From CBFGTJ01 sp965651815 (lineage in GTDB: Bacteria; Actinomycetota; Acidimicrobiia; Acidimicrobiales; Microtrichaceae), in contig CBFGTJ010000179.1 in NCBI GenBank assembly GCA_965651815.1, forward strand, positions 1 to 6,500: 6,500 bases of DNA. Direction: 5' to 3'. Position 1 is the first letter of the stretch. The number at the start of each line of letters is the position of its first letter. The position numbers and the translations under genes are program-made. The notes beneath the pieces are model-generated. The model saw nothing but the letters and a program-made list of their open reading frames with translations, searched no databases and was not told where the DNA came from. Positions 1 to 5,933 of the stretch are shown piece after piece.

Positions 1-606
1 GTGCAGCGGGCCGCCGGCTGGTCGTCGCTGGAGTCCGGGCTCCTCACCCTCGGCTACCTCGTCACGATCATCGGCACCATCCGCGTCGGGGAGAAGCTCC
101 TGCAGCGGTACGGGCCGAAGAAGCCGATGGTCTGGGGCACCGCGATCACCGCCACCGGCATCGTCCTCACCTCGCTGACGTTCCTGCTCATCGAGCAGTA
201 CGCGGTCGCCGCGGTGGCAGGGTTCAGCCTCTACGGCATCGGCCTCGGCTTCTACGCGACGCCCTCGACCGACGCGGCGCTCTCCAGCGTGCCGAACGAC
301 AAGGCGGGCGCGGCGGCCGGCATCTACAAGATGGCCTCGTCGCTCGGCTCCGCGTTCGGCGTCGCGACCTCCGCCGCCATCTACACCGCCGCCCAGGAGA
401 TCCCCGACGACCTGGTGCCCCACATCTTCTGGGGACGCCAGGACAACGTCGCCCTCCGCTTCGGCGGCGGGCTCGGGCTGCTGTTCAACGTGTTCATCTG
501 CGTCGTCGCACTGATCGCGATCATCGTCGCGGTGCCCGACGAGCAGCCCGAGGAGGACCGCGCGGCCGAGCCGGCGATGCCTGCGACCCCGAGCTTCGGG
601 AGCTGA
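1..606 (+). CDS. MFS transporter, DHA2 (14-TM drug exporter type), C-terminal part only
   Basis: An integral membrane exporter driven by the proton gradient is the family expectation; substrate unknown. The visible 201 residues hold about five hydrophobic segments (roughly residues 13-28, 45-63, 67-88, 104-128 and 154-178). An amphipathic loop at 30-43 with GEKLLQRYGPKKP resembles the MFS inter-helix motif G-x-L-x-x-R-x-G, and the G-rich stretch KAGAAAGIYKMASSLGSAFG (101-120) is typical of the late helices of EmrB/QacA-type exporters. The protein ends in a soluble acidic, proline-rich tail (179-201). DHA2 proteins usually run to about 450-550 residues, so most of the gene lies before the window; the GTG at position 1 is in frame but is probably an internal valine, not the start. 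The stop is TGA at 604-606, and the next gene begins 18 nt later on the same strand. The family call is fairly sure; the DHA2 subtype is an inference from the helix motifs. Confidence 0.8.
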   Translation: MQRAAGWSSLESGLLTLGYLVTIIGTIRVGEKLLQRYGPKKPMVWGTAITATGIVLTSLTFLLIEQYAVAAVAGFSLYGIGLGFYATPSTDAALSSVPNDKAGAAAGIYKMASSLGSAFGVATSAAIYTAAQEIPDDLVPHIFWGRQDNVALRFGGGLGLLFNVFICVVALIAIIVAVPDEQPEEDRAAEPAMPATPSFGS

Positions 607-624
607 GCGGCACCGAGGCCCGAG

Positions 625-1269
625 TTGGACCTGCCCCCACCGCTCCGCGGCGTCGATCCCACCCTGCTGCTGGTGCTCAACCTGGCCGGCACGTTCGTGT
701 TCGGCCTCAGCGGTGGGCTCGCCGCGGTGCGCGCCCGCCTGGACATGTTCGGGGTGATCGTGCTGGCCGTGACCGTCGGCATGGCCGGCGGCATCCTGCG
801 CGACGTCCTGCTCGGCATCCCGCCGCAGACGCTGCGGGACTGGCGCTACGTCGCCGTGGCGGCGAGCGCCGGGCTCCTCACGTTCGTCGCGCACGGCGTC
901 CTCGCGAAGCTGGAGCGCCCGATCCCGGTCTTCGACGCGGCCGGGCTCGCGCTCTTCTGCGTGACCGGAGCCGCGACCGCGCTGGCCCAGCGAGTCGGCG
1001 CGGTCGAGGCCGTGGCCCTGGGTGCGGTCACCGGTGTCGGCGGGGGCGTGCTGCGCGACGTGCTGCTGCGCGAGGTGCCGGTCGTGCTGCGCCGAGGCCT
1101 CTACGCGATCCCGGCGCTCCTCGGCGCCACGATCTTCGTCGCCGCGAAGGGCCGCGACCTCCCCGACGGCGCGTTCGCGATCGTGGGCGCGGCGGTGTGC
1201 TTCGGCATCCGCCTCGCCGGCATCTACTTCGACCTCGAGGTCCCCAAGCCGAGGCCCCACGACGGGTAG
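625..1269 (+). CDS. TRIC-family (UPF0126) membrane channel protein
   Basis: A 214-residue membrane protein of the UPF0126 family, the bacterial relatives of trimeric intracellular cation channels. By family it should form a homotrimeric, cation (mainly K+)-permeable pore in the inner membrane. The sequence shows the hallmark internal duplication: GMAGGILRDVLLG at residues 52-64 and GVGGGVLRDVLLR at 137-149, each after a hydrophobic helix with a small-residue pattern (FVFGLSGG at 25-31 and FCVTGAATA at 111-119). About seven hydrophobic segments are visible, and the length matches the family norm of about 200-220. I chose TTG at 625 as the start because GAGG at 615-618 sits six bases before it and the first helix then begins soon after the N-terminus; a GTG at 673 would cut into that helix. 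It follows the MFS gene by 18 nt, so the two may be cotranscribed, though no functional link is known. It ends four bases from the convergent oxidoreductase gene. Confidence 0.88.
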   Translation: MDLPPPLRGVDPTLLLVLNLAGTFVFGLSGGLAAVRARLDMFGVIVLAVTVGMAGGILRDVLLGIPPQTLRDWRYVAVAASAGLLTFVAHGVLAKLERPIPVFDAAGLALFCVTGAATALAQRVGAVEAVALGAVTGVGGGVLRDVLLREVPVVLRRGLYAIPALLGATIFVAAKGRDLPDGAFAIVGAAVCFGIRLAGIYFDLEVPKPRPHDG

Positions 1270-1273
1270 CGCC

Positions 1274-2683
1274 TCAGCTCCCCTCGCGCCCCCGTGCCGC
1301 GCGCTTCGCCTTGGCGAGCTCCACCCGCTGTGGGTGCTCCTTGTAGAAGGGATCGAGCGGGAAGCACCCCGAGACCAGGCCGTTGCGCGGCGCGGTCGTG
1401 CAGTCGCTGAAGGTCCGGCACACGAGGCGGCGCTCGAGCCCCCGCCCCTCGAGCACGTCGCGGGGCAGGTGCGGATAGCTCAGCACCATGCGCCCCAGCC
1501 CCACCATCGCCGCACCACCCGACGCGACGACCGCCTGCGCGACGTGCGGCAGCCAGTCCTGCAGGTACGTGTAGCCGGCACCGATGATCGCGACCTCGGG
1601 GTGCGCCGCAGCCAGCTCGGCGGTCGCGGCGAGCTGCCGGGCGACGCCCACGAGCGGGTCCTCGGGGGGCTGGTAGCCGTCCGAGGGCGGGAAGTAGGCC
1701 GGACGCTGCACGTGCGGGTTGTAGTAGGGGCTGCCGGCGGTGGACCCGACCAGCCCGATGCCCATCGACACGAGCTCGTCGAGCAGGGCGTGCGCCTCGG
1801 ACAGGTCGATGCCCGTGCCGGTGCCGTCGCCGCCGAACGCGTACGGGTAGCCCCCGGTCGACTCCGGTTGGCCGGTGCCGTCGGGCCCCGGCCGGAACGG
1901 TGCCAGGTCGAACACCGAGAGCCGCACCGCGACCGCGAGGTCCGGAGCGCGGGAGCGGATCCCGTCGACCACCGTGCGGAGGAACCGGGTGCGCCCCGCC
2001 AGGTCCCCGCCGTAGCGGCCCGGCCGGTCGCGCGCGCTGAGCAGCTCGTGCAGCAGGTACCCGTGGCAGTGCTTCACGTCGACGAACCGGAACCCCGCCT
2101 GCTGCGCGAGCACGGCCGCGGCGACGTAGCACTCGGCCAGCTCGTCGAGCTCGTCGTCGGAGAGCACCTGCTCCTCGCCCGCCCCGACGCGCGGGTCGAG
2201 CAGCGGGTGGGCGTACGCGGTGCGCGGTGCGGGCAGCCCGTCGGGGCGCGACCAGCGTCCCGAGTGGGTGAGCTGCAACCCGGCCACCTGGTCCGGGTCG
2301 AGCAGCCCCCGCAGCTCGGCGAGGTCCTCGACGGTGCGCTCGTCGATCACCAGCTGGTTCGGGTTGGCGCGCCCGTCGGGCCGCACCGCGGTGGCCTCGC
2401 CCCAGACCAGCCCGGCGCCGCTCTCCCCGAAGCGGCGCCACCGGCGCCGGACCAGGTCGGTGGGCCGGCCGTCCGGAGTGCCGTCCCATCCCTCCATCGG
2501 CAGCACCGCGAACCGGTTCGGCACGCGCAGCACCCCCGCGCTGCCGTCGCGGACCTCCAGCGGCTCGGCCAGCACCCCCGCGGGGTCGACCTCGTCGTCG
2601 AGGGGGAGCTGCACGCCCAGCTCGTCGAGGTGCGCCCGTAGGGCCTCGACCGTCGCCAGTCGCTTGACCTGGGTGTACCTCAC
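1274..2683 (-). CDS. Old Yellow Enzyme-type NADH:flavin oxidoreductase, atypical active site
   Basis: A predicted 469-residue FMN-dependent TIM-barrel oxidoreductase (OYE / 2,4-dienoyl-CoA reductase superfamily), probably a cytosolic ene- or carbonyl-reductase; substrate unknown. Visible family marks are LPMEGWDGT (61-69) at the first strand, GLQLTHSGRW (135-144) with the flavin-binding Gln137, KHCHGYLLHELLS (204-216) followed by RPGRYGGDLAGRTRF (220-234), Arg254 in VAVRLS, and GLGRM (395-399) with the phosphate-binding Arg398. The usual H-x-x-H/N pair reads Lys204-His-Cys-His207, while the proton-donor-type Tyr209 is kept. Three C-terminal cysteines (422, 428, 440) partly match the Fe-S cysteine pattern of dienoyl-CoA reductase, including the C-x11-C spacing, but one cysteine is missing. 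There is no C-terminal FAD/NAD domain. The start is GTG at 2683-2681, with GGGGAG at 2694-2689 five bases upstream. This GTG overlaps the TGA of the upstream DapA-like gene by four bases, so translation is probably coupled. The reading frame stays open far upstream across the neighbour, but only this start has a ribosome site and gives the family-like N-terminus. Confidence 0.87.
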   Translation of the reverse strand: MRYTQVKRLATVEALRAHLDELGVQLPLDDEVDPAGVLAEPLEVRDGSAGVLRVPNRFAVLPMEGWDGTPDGRPTDLVRRRWRRFGESGAGLVWGEATAVRPDGRANPNQLVIDERTVEDLAELRGLLDPDQVAGLQLTHSGRWSRPDGLPAPRTAYAHPLLDPRVGAGEEQVLSDDELDELAECYVAAAVLAQQAGFRFVDVKHCHGYLLHELLSARDRPGRYGGDLAGRTRFLRTVVDGIRSRAPDLAVAVRLSVFDLAPFRPGPDGTGQPESTGGYPYAFGGDGTGTGIDLSEAHALLDELVSMGIGLVGSTAGSPYYNPHVQRPAYFPPSDGYQPPEDPLVGVARQLAATAELAAAHPEVAIIGAGYTYLQDWLPHVAQAVVASGGAAMVGLGRMVLSYPHLPRDVLEGRGLERRLVCRTFSDCTTAPRNGLVSGCFPLDPFYKEHPQRVELAKAKRAARGREGS

Positions 2684-3630
2684 ACCCACTCCCCGAGCCG
2701 CTCGAGGATGTCGGCGAGCACCTCGCGGTCGGACTCCGGGCGGCGGGGCGCGCCGGGCGGCGTGAGGTCGCTCGAGGCCCAGCCGCGCAGCTCGAACCAC
2801 ATCGCCGCGTCGTGCCGGTAGCCCGGCACCGGTGGCCGGAACGTGAACTGCCCCAGGTACTGCAGCAGGTCGTTGAGCTCGTGGAACGCCGGGTCGCCCC
2901 GCTCCCACATCCGGTCCCGCGCCGCGAACGCCTCCGGTGCGAAGGTCGACAGCCCGAGCAGGTAGTCGGAGCCGTACATGACCATGTCGATCGCCAGGTC
3001 GTTGCCGGTGAGCACGAGGAACTCGGGCCGGACCCGGTCCCGCAGCTCCAGCCGCTCCCACTCGAGCCTGCGGCTCAGCGACGAGTGCTTCGCCCCGACG
3101 CAGGACGGGATGCGAACCATCGCCTCGTACGCGTCGAGCGACACGATGCGCCCGTAGGGGACGAACATCGGGCCCAGCTCGAAGCCGATGAACCGCTCCA
3201 GCCGGCTGCCGATCGCCGAGAGCGCGTCGACCCACGCGGGCTCCTCCAGCGAGTTGAGCCCGTGCGAGGGGAACACGACGGGGGTGCCACCCCGCGAGGC
3301 GATCGCCTCCGCGGCCCGCAGGTACCCGTCGAGGTCGAAGCCGTCCCCCGGCCCGTCGGGCACGTACGCACCGGCGACGAACTCGCCGCCGGTGACCTTG
3401 GCGGCCAGGTCGAGCACCCGCTCCTTGTCGTCCTCCGCGAGGAGCTGCACGTAGCCGGTGTCCATGTTGACCGCCGGGACGAGCCCCGCGTCGCGGGTCC
3501 GTCCGAGGTGCGCCTCCACCGCGTCCCAGTCGATCGCACCCCCGGTCGTGTAGGGCACCAGCACCGCCGACATGCCCGTGATGCGGCGGTTCGGTCGGAT
3601 CCGTTCGACGAGGCCGGCGTTCGAGGTCAT
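2680..3630 (-). CDS. DapA-family (dihydrodipicolinate synthase-like) aldolase/lyase
   Basis: A 316-residue class I, Schiff-base TIM-barrel protein of the DHDPS/N-acetylneuraminate lyase superfamily, expected to be cytosolic and to make or break a C-C bond next to a keto-acid-like group. The order of elements fits: GMSAVLVPYTTGGAIDWDAV at residues 19-38 (strand 1), Lys181 in GAKHSSLSR (179-187) as the candidate Schiff-base lysine, and LTGNDL (207-212) with GSDYLLGLSTFAPEAF (220-235) in place of the late GxxD...GxxS...N segment. Two hallmarks of true DapA are absent: the GTTGE loop reads NMDTGY (55-60), and the YNxP tyrosine segment reads ELGPMFVPYG (151-160). Lysine-biosynthetic DHDPS activity is therefore unlikely, and no precise reaction can be given. 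The start is ATG at 3630-3628 with only a weak GGGG just upstream; a -10-like TAGAGT lies so close that the mRNA may be leaderless or nearly so. First gene of a pair; its stop overlaps the GTG of the oxidoreductase gene. Confidence 0.85.
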   Translation of the reverse strand: MTSNAGLVERIRPNRRITGMSAVLVPYTTGGAIDWDAVEAHLGRTRDAGLVPAVNMDTGYVQLLAEDDKERVLDLAAKVTGGEFVAGAYVPDGPGDGFDLDGYLRAAEAIASRGGTPVVFPSHGLNSLEEPAWVDALSAIGSRLERFIGFELGPMFVPYGRIVSLDAYEAMVRIPSCVGAKHSSLSRRLEWERLELRDRVRPEFLVLTGNDLAIDMVMYGSDYLLGLSTFAPEAFAARDRMWERGDPAFHELNDLLQYLGQFTFRPPVPGYRHDAAMWFELRGWASSDLTPPGAPRRPESDREVLADILERLGEWV

Positions 3631-3639
3631 GCCCCGCGC

Positions 3640-3645
3640 ACTCTA
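3640..3645 (-). promoter_or_regulatory. candidate -10 element for the DapA-like/oxidoreductase operon
   Basis: Read on the minus strand this is TAGAGT, matching the actinobacterial -10 pattern TAnnnT. It ends nine bases before the ATG at 3630, so a start site about seven bases downstream would leave a leader of only a few nucleotides. No convincing -35 hexamer is visible at the expected spacing. The location in a 69-nt divergent spacer is the main support. Confidence 0.35.
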
Positions 3646-3646
3646 C

Positions 3647-3658
3647 GGCCCGCGGGCC
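3647..3658. promoter_or_regulatory. perfect 12-bp palindrome, candidate operator in divergent promoter region
   Basis: GGCCCGCGGGCC reads identically on both strands and has no spacer. It sits between the two outward-facing -10-like hexamers (3640-3645 on minus, 3667-3672 on plus), where a bound dimeric regulator could block both operons. The sequence is pure G/C, so in this DNA a chance palindrome of this size is quite possible, and no matching regulator gene is adjacent. Confidence 0.35.
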
Positions 3659-3666
3659 AGCAGACC

Positions 3667-3672
3667 TATCCT
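3667..3672 (+). promoter_or_regulatory. candidate -10 element for the amidohydrolase operon
   Basis: TATCCT matches TAnnnT and is one of very few AT-containing hexamers in the spacer. A start site near 3679 would give a leader of about 20 nt that includes the G-rich ribosome site (GGGGGGA at 3690-3696) before the ATG at 3700. The -35 region about 17 bases upstream does not resemble TTGACA. Confidence 0.35.
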
Positions 3673-3699
3673 CGGGCGACGAGCGATCCGGGGGGACGC

Positions 3700-5433
3700 A
3701 TGAGCGCACACGACCTGGTGGTCAGGGGCGGCACGGTCGTCGACGGCACCGGCGCCGCCGCACGCACCGCGGACGTCGCCATCCGCGACGGCGTGGTGAT
3801 CGAGGTGGGTCGGGTCGAGGGCTCCGCCGCCCGCGAGATCGACGCGGACGGGGCGCTGGTCACCCCGGGCTTCGTCGACATCCACACCCACTACGACGGC
3901 CAGGCCACCTGGGACGAGCAGCTGACGCCGTCGTGCTGGCACGGGGTGACCACGGTGGTGATGGGCAACTGCGGCGTCGGCTTCGCCCCCGCGGCGCCGG
4001 ACCGTCGGGAGTGGCTGATCGGGCTGATGGAGGGGGTGGAGGACATCCCCGGCGCGGCGCTCTCCGCCGGGATCCAGTGGGGGTGGGAGAGCTTCCCGGA
4101 GTTCCTCGACGCGCTCGAGTCGCGCCGCCACGTCATGGACCTCGGCACGCAGGTGCCCCACGGGGCGGTGCGCGCGTACGTCATGGGCGAGCGCGGCGCC
4201 CGGAACGAGCCGGCGACGCCCGAGGACGTCGAGGCGATGGCGGCGATCGTGCGCGAGGGGGTGCGGGCGGGGGCGCTCGGCTTCTCGACCAGCCGCACGC
4301 TGGCGCACCGGGCGATCGACGGCGAGCCGGTGCCGGGCACGCACGCCACCGAGGACGAGCTGTTCGGGATCGGCAGCGTGCTCGGCGAGCTCGGCACCGG
4401 CGTGTTCGAGCTCGCCCCCGCCGGCGCGCTGGGCGAGGACCTCGCGGCACCCGAGCGCGAGATGGACTGGATGCGCCGGCTGGCAGCGGAGATCCGGCGG
4501 CCGGTCACGTTCGCGCTCGGCCAGAACAACGCGGACCCCGACTCGTGGCGGCGGCTCCTGGACCTCGCCGGCGAGGCGGCGGCCGACGGCGTGCCCGTCC
4601 GCCCGCAGGTGCACGGGCGCACGGTGTCGCTGCTGCTCGGGTTCCAGACGTTCCACCCGCTCGCGTTCACCGCGGCGTGGGGTGCCGCCGGACTCGGCCT
4701 GCTGCCCTGGCAGGAACAGGTGGCCCGGGTGCGCGACGACGCGGACCTCAAGGCGCGCATCGTCGAGGACGCGGCCCGCACGCTCGACGACGACCCGGTC
4801 GTGTCGGGCTTCATGCACCCGGACCGGATCTTCCTGCTGGGCGACCCGCCCGTGTACGAGCCGGGCCCGGAGCGCAGCGTGAGCGCGATCGCCCGGGCGC
4901 GGGGCCTCGACCCGTGGGCGCTGCTCGTCGAGCTGCTGCTGCACGACGACGGGCGGGAGCTGCTCAACGCGCCGGTCCTCAACTACTCCCACGGCAACCT
5001 CGACGCGGTCGGCGAGATGCTCCGGCACCCGACCTCGGCGTTCGGGCTCGGCGACGGCGGCGCGCACGCCGGGCAGACCTGCGACGCGTCGACCACCACC
5101 TTCCTGCTGACCCACTGGGCCCGCGACCGCGGCCACGACCGGCTCACCGTCGAGGAGGCGGTGCACAAGATGACCCAGGCCACCGCGACGCTCTACGGGC
5201 TCGGCGACCGCGGGGTGCTGGCGCCCGGGTTCGTGGGCGACCTCAACGTGATCGACCACGATCGCCTCCAGCTGCGACGGCCAGAGCTGGTCGACGACCT
5301 GCCGGGAGGTGCGACCCGGCTGGTGCAGCGGGCCGACGGCTACCTCGCGACGGTGAAGTCCGGCGAGGTGACCTTCGAGCACGGCGAGGACACGGGCGCC
5401 CGGCCCGGTGCGCTGCTGCGGGGTGCACGGTGA
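3700..5433 (+). CDS. amidohydrolase, N-acyl-D-amino-acid deacylase-like branch
   Basis: A 577-residue metal-dependent hydrolase of the amidohydrolase superfamily (Amidohydro_3/D-aminoacylase type), expected in the cytosol to cleave an amide, lactam or cyclic imide bond; substrate unknown. Visible marks are an N-terminal urease-alpha-like beta-domain (residues 4-56), VTPGFVDIHTHYDGQ (54-68) with the HxH metal pair His62/His64, GVTTVVMGNCGVGFAP (82-97) with Cys91 at the place of the metal-binding cysteine of D-aminoacylase, His305 in RPQVHGR, GLGDGGAHAG (449-458) with the catalytic/metal Asp452, and the closing GVLAPGFVGDLNVID (505-519). The His-His motif that carries a second-metal ligand in classical D-aminoacylases is not apparent; its region reads VTFALGQNN (269-277). 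It is longer than classical D-aminoacylases (about 480 residues). The start is ATG at 3700 with GGGGGGA just upstream; the frame is open further 5' but that stretch is antisense to the DapA-like gene. Its TGA overlaps the next GTG by four bases. Confidence 0.87.
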   Translation: MSAHDLVVRGGTVVDGTGAAARTADVAIRDGVVIEVGRVEGSAAREIDADGALVTPGFVDIHTHYDGQATWDEQLTPSCWHGVTTVVMGNCGVGFAPAAPDRREWLIGLMEGVEDIPGAALSAGIQWGWESFPEFLDALESRRHVMDLGTQVPHGAVRAYVMGERGARNEPATPEDVEAMAAIVREGVRAGALGFSTSRTLAHRAIDGEPVPGTHATEDELFGIGSVLGELGTGVFELAPAGALGEDLAAPEREMDWMRRLAAEIRRPVTFALGQNNADPDSWRRLLDLAGEAAADGVPVRPQVHGRTVSLLLGFQTFHPLAFTAAWGAAGLGLLPWQEQVARVRDDADLKARIVEDAARTLDDDPVVSGFMHPDRIFLLGDPPVYEPGPERSVSAIARARGLDPWALLVELLLHDDGRELLNAPVLNYSHGNLDAVGEMLRHPTSAFGLGDGGAHAGQTCDASTTTFLLTHWARDRGHDRLTVEEAVHKMTQATATLYGLGDRGVLAPGFVGDLNVIDHDRLQLRRPELVDDLPGGATRLVQRADGYLATVKSGEVTFEHGEDTGARPGALLRGAR

Positions 5434-5915
5434 GCGCCCCCGTCGACGCCACCCCGAGGGACGCCGCCCCGCGGGAGGTGACCGCCGCGTTCTGGGCGGC
5501 GCTGTACGACCGGGACTGGCCGCGCATCCGCTCCTTCTTCGGCCCCGACTCGGTCTACTACGACGTGCCCACCGGCCCCTCCACCGCGGGGGTGGGCCCC
5601 GACGGCATCGAGGCCCGCCTGAGGCTCGGGCTCGAGGGCCTCGCCGGCTACGAGCACGTGCCCGGCGTCGTCGCCGAGGGCCCCGGCGGCGTGGTCGTCA
5701 CCGAGCACACCGAGGTGTGGACCTGGGAGACGGGTGAGACGGTGGCGCTGCCGTTCGTGTCGGTGCAGCACGTGCGCGACGGGCGGATCGTCCTGTGGAA
5801 GGACTACTGGGACCTGGCCACCCTCATGGACGCCGCGCCGCCCGCGTGGCACCGCCGCCTCGACGACGCGGACCTCAGCTGGGTCGTCGACGTCACCGAC
5901 CGGATGGCGAGATGA
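5430..5915 (+). CDS. NTF2/SnoaL-fold protein, limonene-epoxide-hydrolase-like
   Basis: A 161-residue small alpha+beta cone-fold protein. The N-terminal helix REVTAAFWAALYDRDW (15-30), the strand start FFGPDSVYYDVP (36-47) and the end strand DGRIVLWKDYWDLATLM (117-133) are characteristic of NTF2-like enzymes, and closest to limonene-1,2-epoxide hydrolase (LEH). Against the Rhodococcus LEH as I recall it, Tyr53 maps to Tyr43, Asn55 to Asp45, Asp132 to Asp125, while Arg99 becomes His93 and Asp101 becomes Glu95. It could therefore be a variant hydrolase, an isomerase or cyclase of SnoaL/ketosteroid-isomerase style, or a non-catalytic binding protein. The start is GTG at 5430-5432, inside a GTGA overlap with the amidohydrolase stop and with GGGG at 5420-5423 six bases before it, so it is very probably cotranslated. 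The C-terminal extension after residue 134 (to 161) is a little longer than the core fold needs. Its TGA lies at the foot of a terminator-like hairpin. Confidence 0.82.
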   Translation: MSAPVDATPRDAAPREVTAAFWAALYDRDWPRIRSFFGPDSVYYDVPTGPSTAGVGPDGIEARLRLGLEGLAGYEHVPGVVAEGPGGVVVTEHTEVWTWETGETVALPFVSVQHVRDGRIVLWKDYWDLATLMDAAPPAWHRRLDDADLSWVVDVTDRMAR

Positions 5916-5933
5916 GCGGGTTCGGCACCCGCT
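5915..5933. terminator. bidirectional hairpin between convergent genes
   Basis: AGCGGGT at 5915-5921 pairs perfectly with ACCCGCT at 5927-5933 around a 5-nt loop (TCGGC). The stem takes in the last base of the NTF2-like gene's TGA and two bases of the ArsR gene's TAG, filling the whole gap between two converging operons. There is no T-run on either side, as is common in high-GC actinomycetes, so terminator strength is unproven. Confidence 0.5.

Noticed and set aside
1..3. GTG at the very first base as the start of the MFS gene.
   Set aside because: The product would have only about five of the usual 12-14 helices and begins inside a transporter-like loop; the gene is more likely cut by the window edge.
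1231..1242. Perfect 12-bp palindrome GACCTCGAGGTC.
   Set aside because: It lies inside the TRIC-family coding sequence and encodes Asp-Leu-Glu-Val with common codons; no promoter is nearby, so it is most likely chance.
1251..1275. Weak hairpin GAGGC...GCCTC with inner CCC/GGG at the convergent stops of the TRIC and oxidoreductase genes.
   Set aside because: The stem is short and interrupted by a 4-nt bulge with no T-run, which is too weak to call a terminator, although the position would suit one.
2812..3699. Open frame extending the amidohydrolase upstream to 2812.
   Set aside because: It is antisense to the DapA-like gene and of shadow composition; the ATG at 3700 has a ribosome site and begins exactly at the family's N-terminal strand.
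2684..3709. The oxidoreductase reading frame stays open upstream to 3709, suggesting an 811-residue fusion.
   Set aside because: The upstream part is out of frame over the DapA-like gene, has arginine/alanine-rich shadow composition and no family motifs; a good ribosome site and GTGA overlap place the start at 2683.
3643..5382. Long antisense open frame of 579 codons opposite the amidohydrolase, and similar long ones at 1022-2641 and 3933-5429.
   Set aside because: High GC removes stop codons in shadow frames; translations are rich in Arg, Ala, Pro and His with no recognisable domain, while the opposite or alternative frame holds a clear enzyme.
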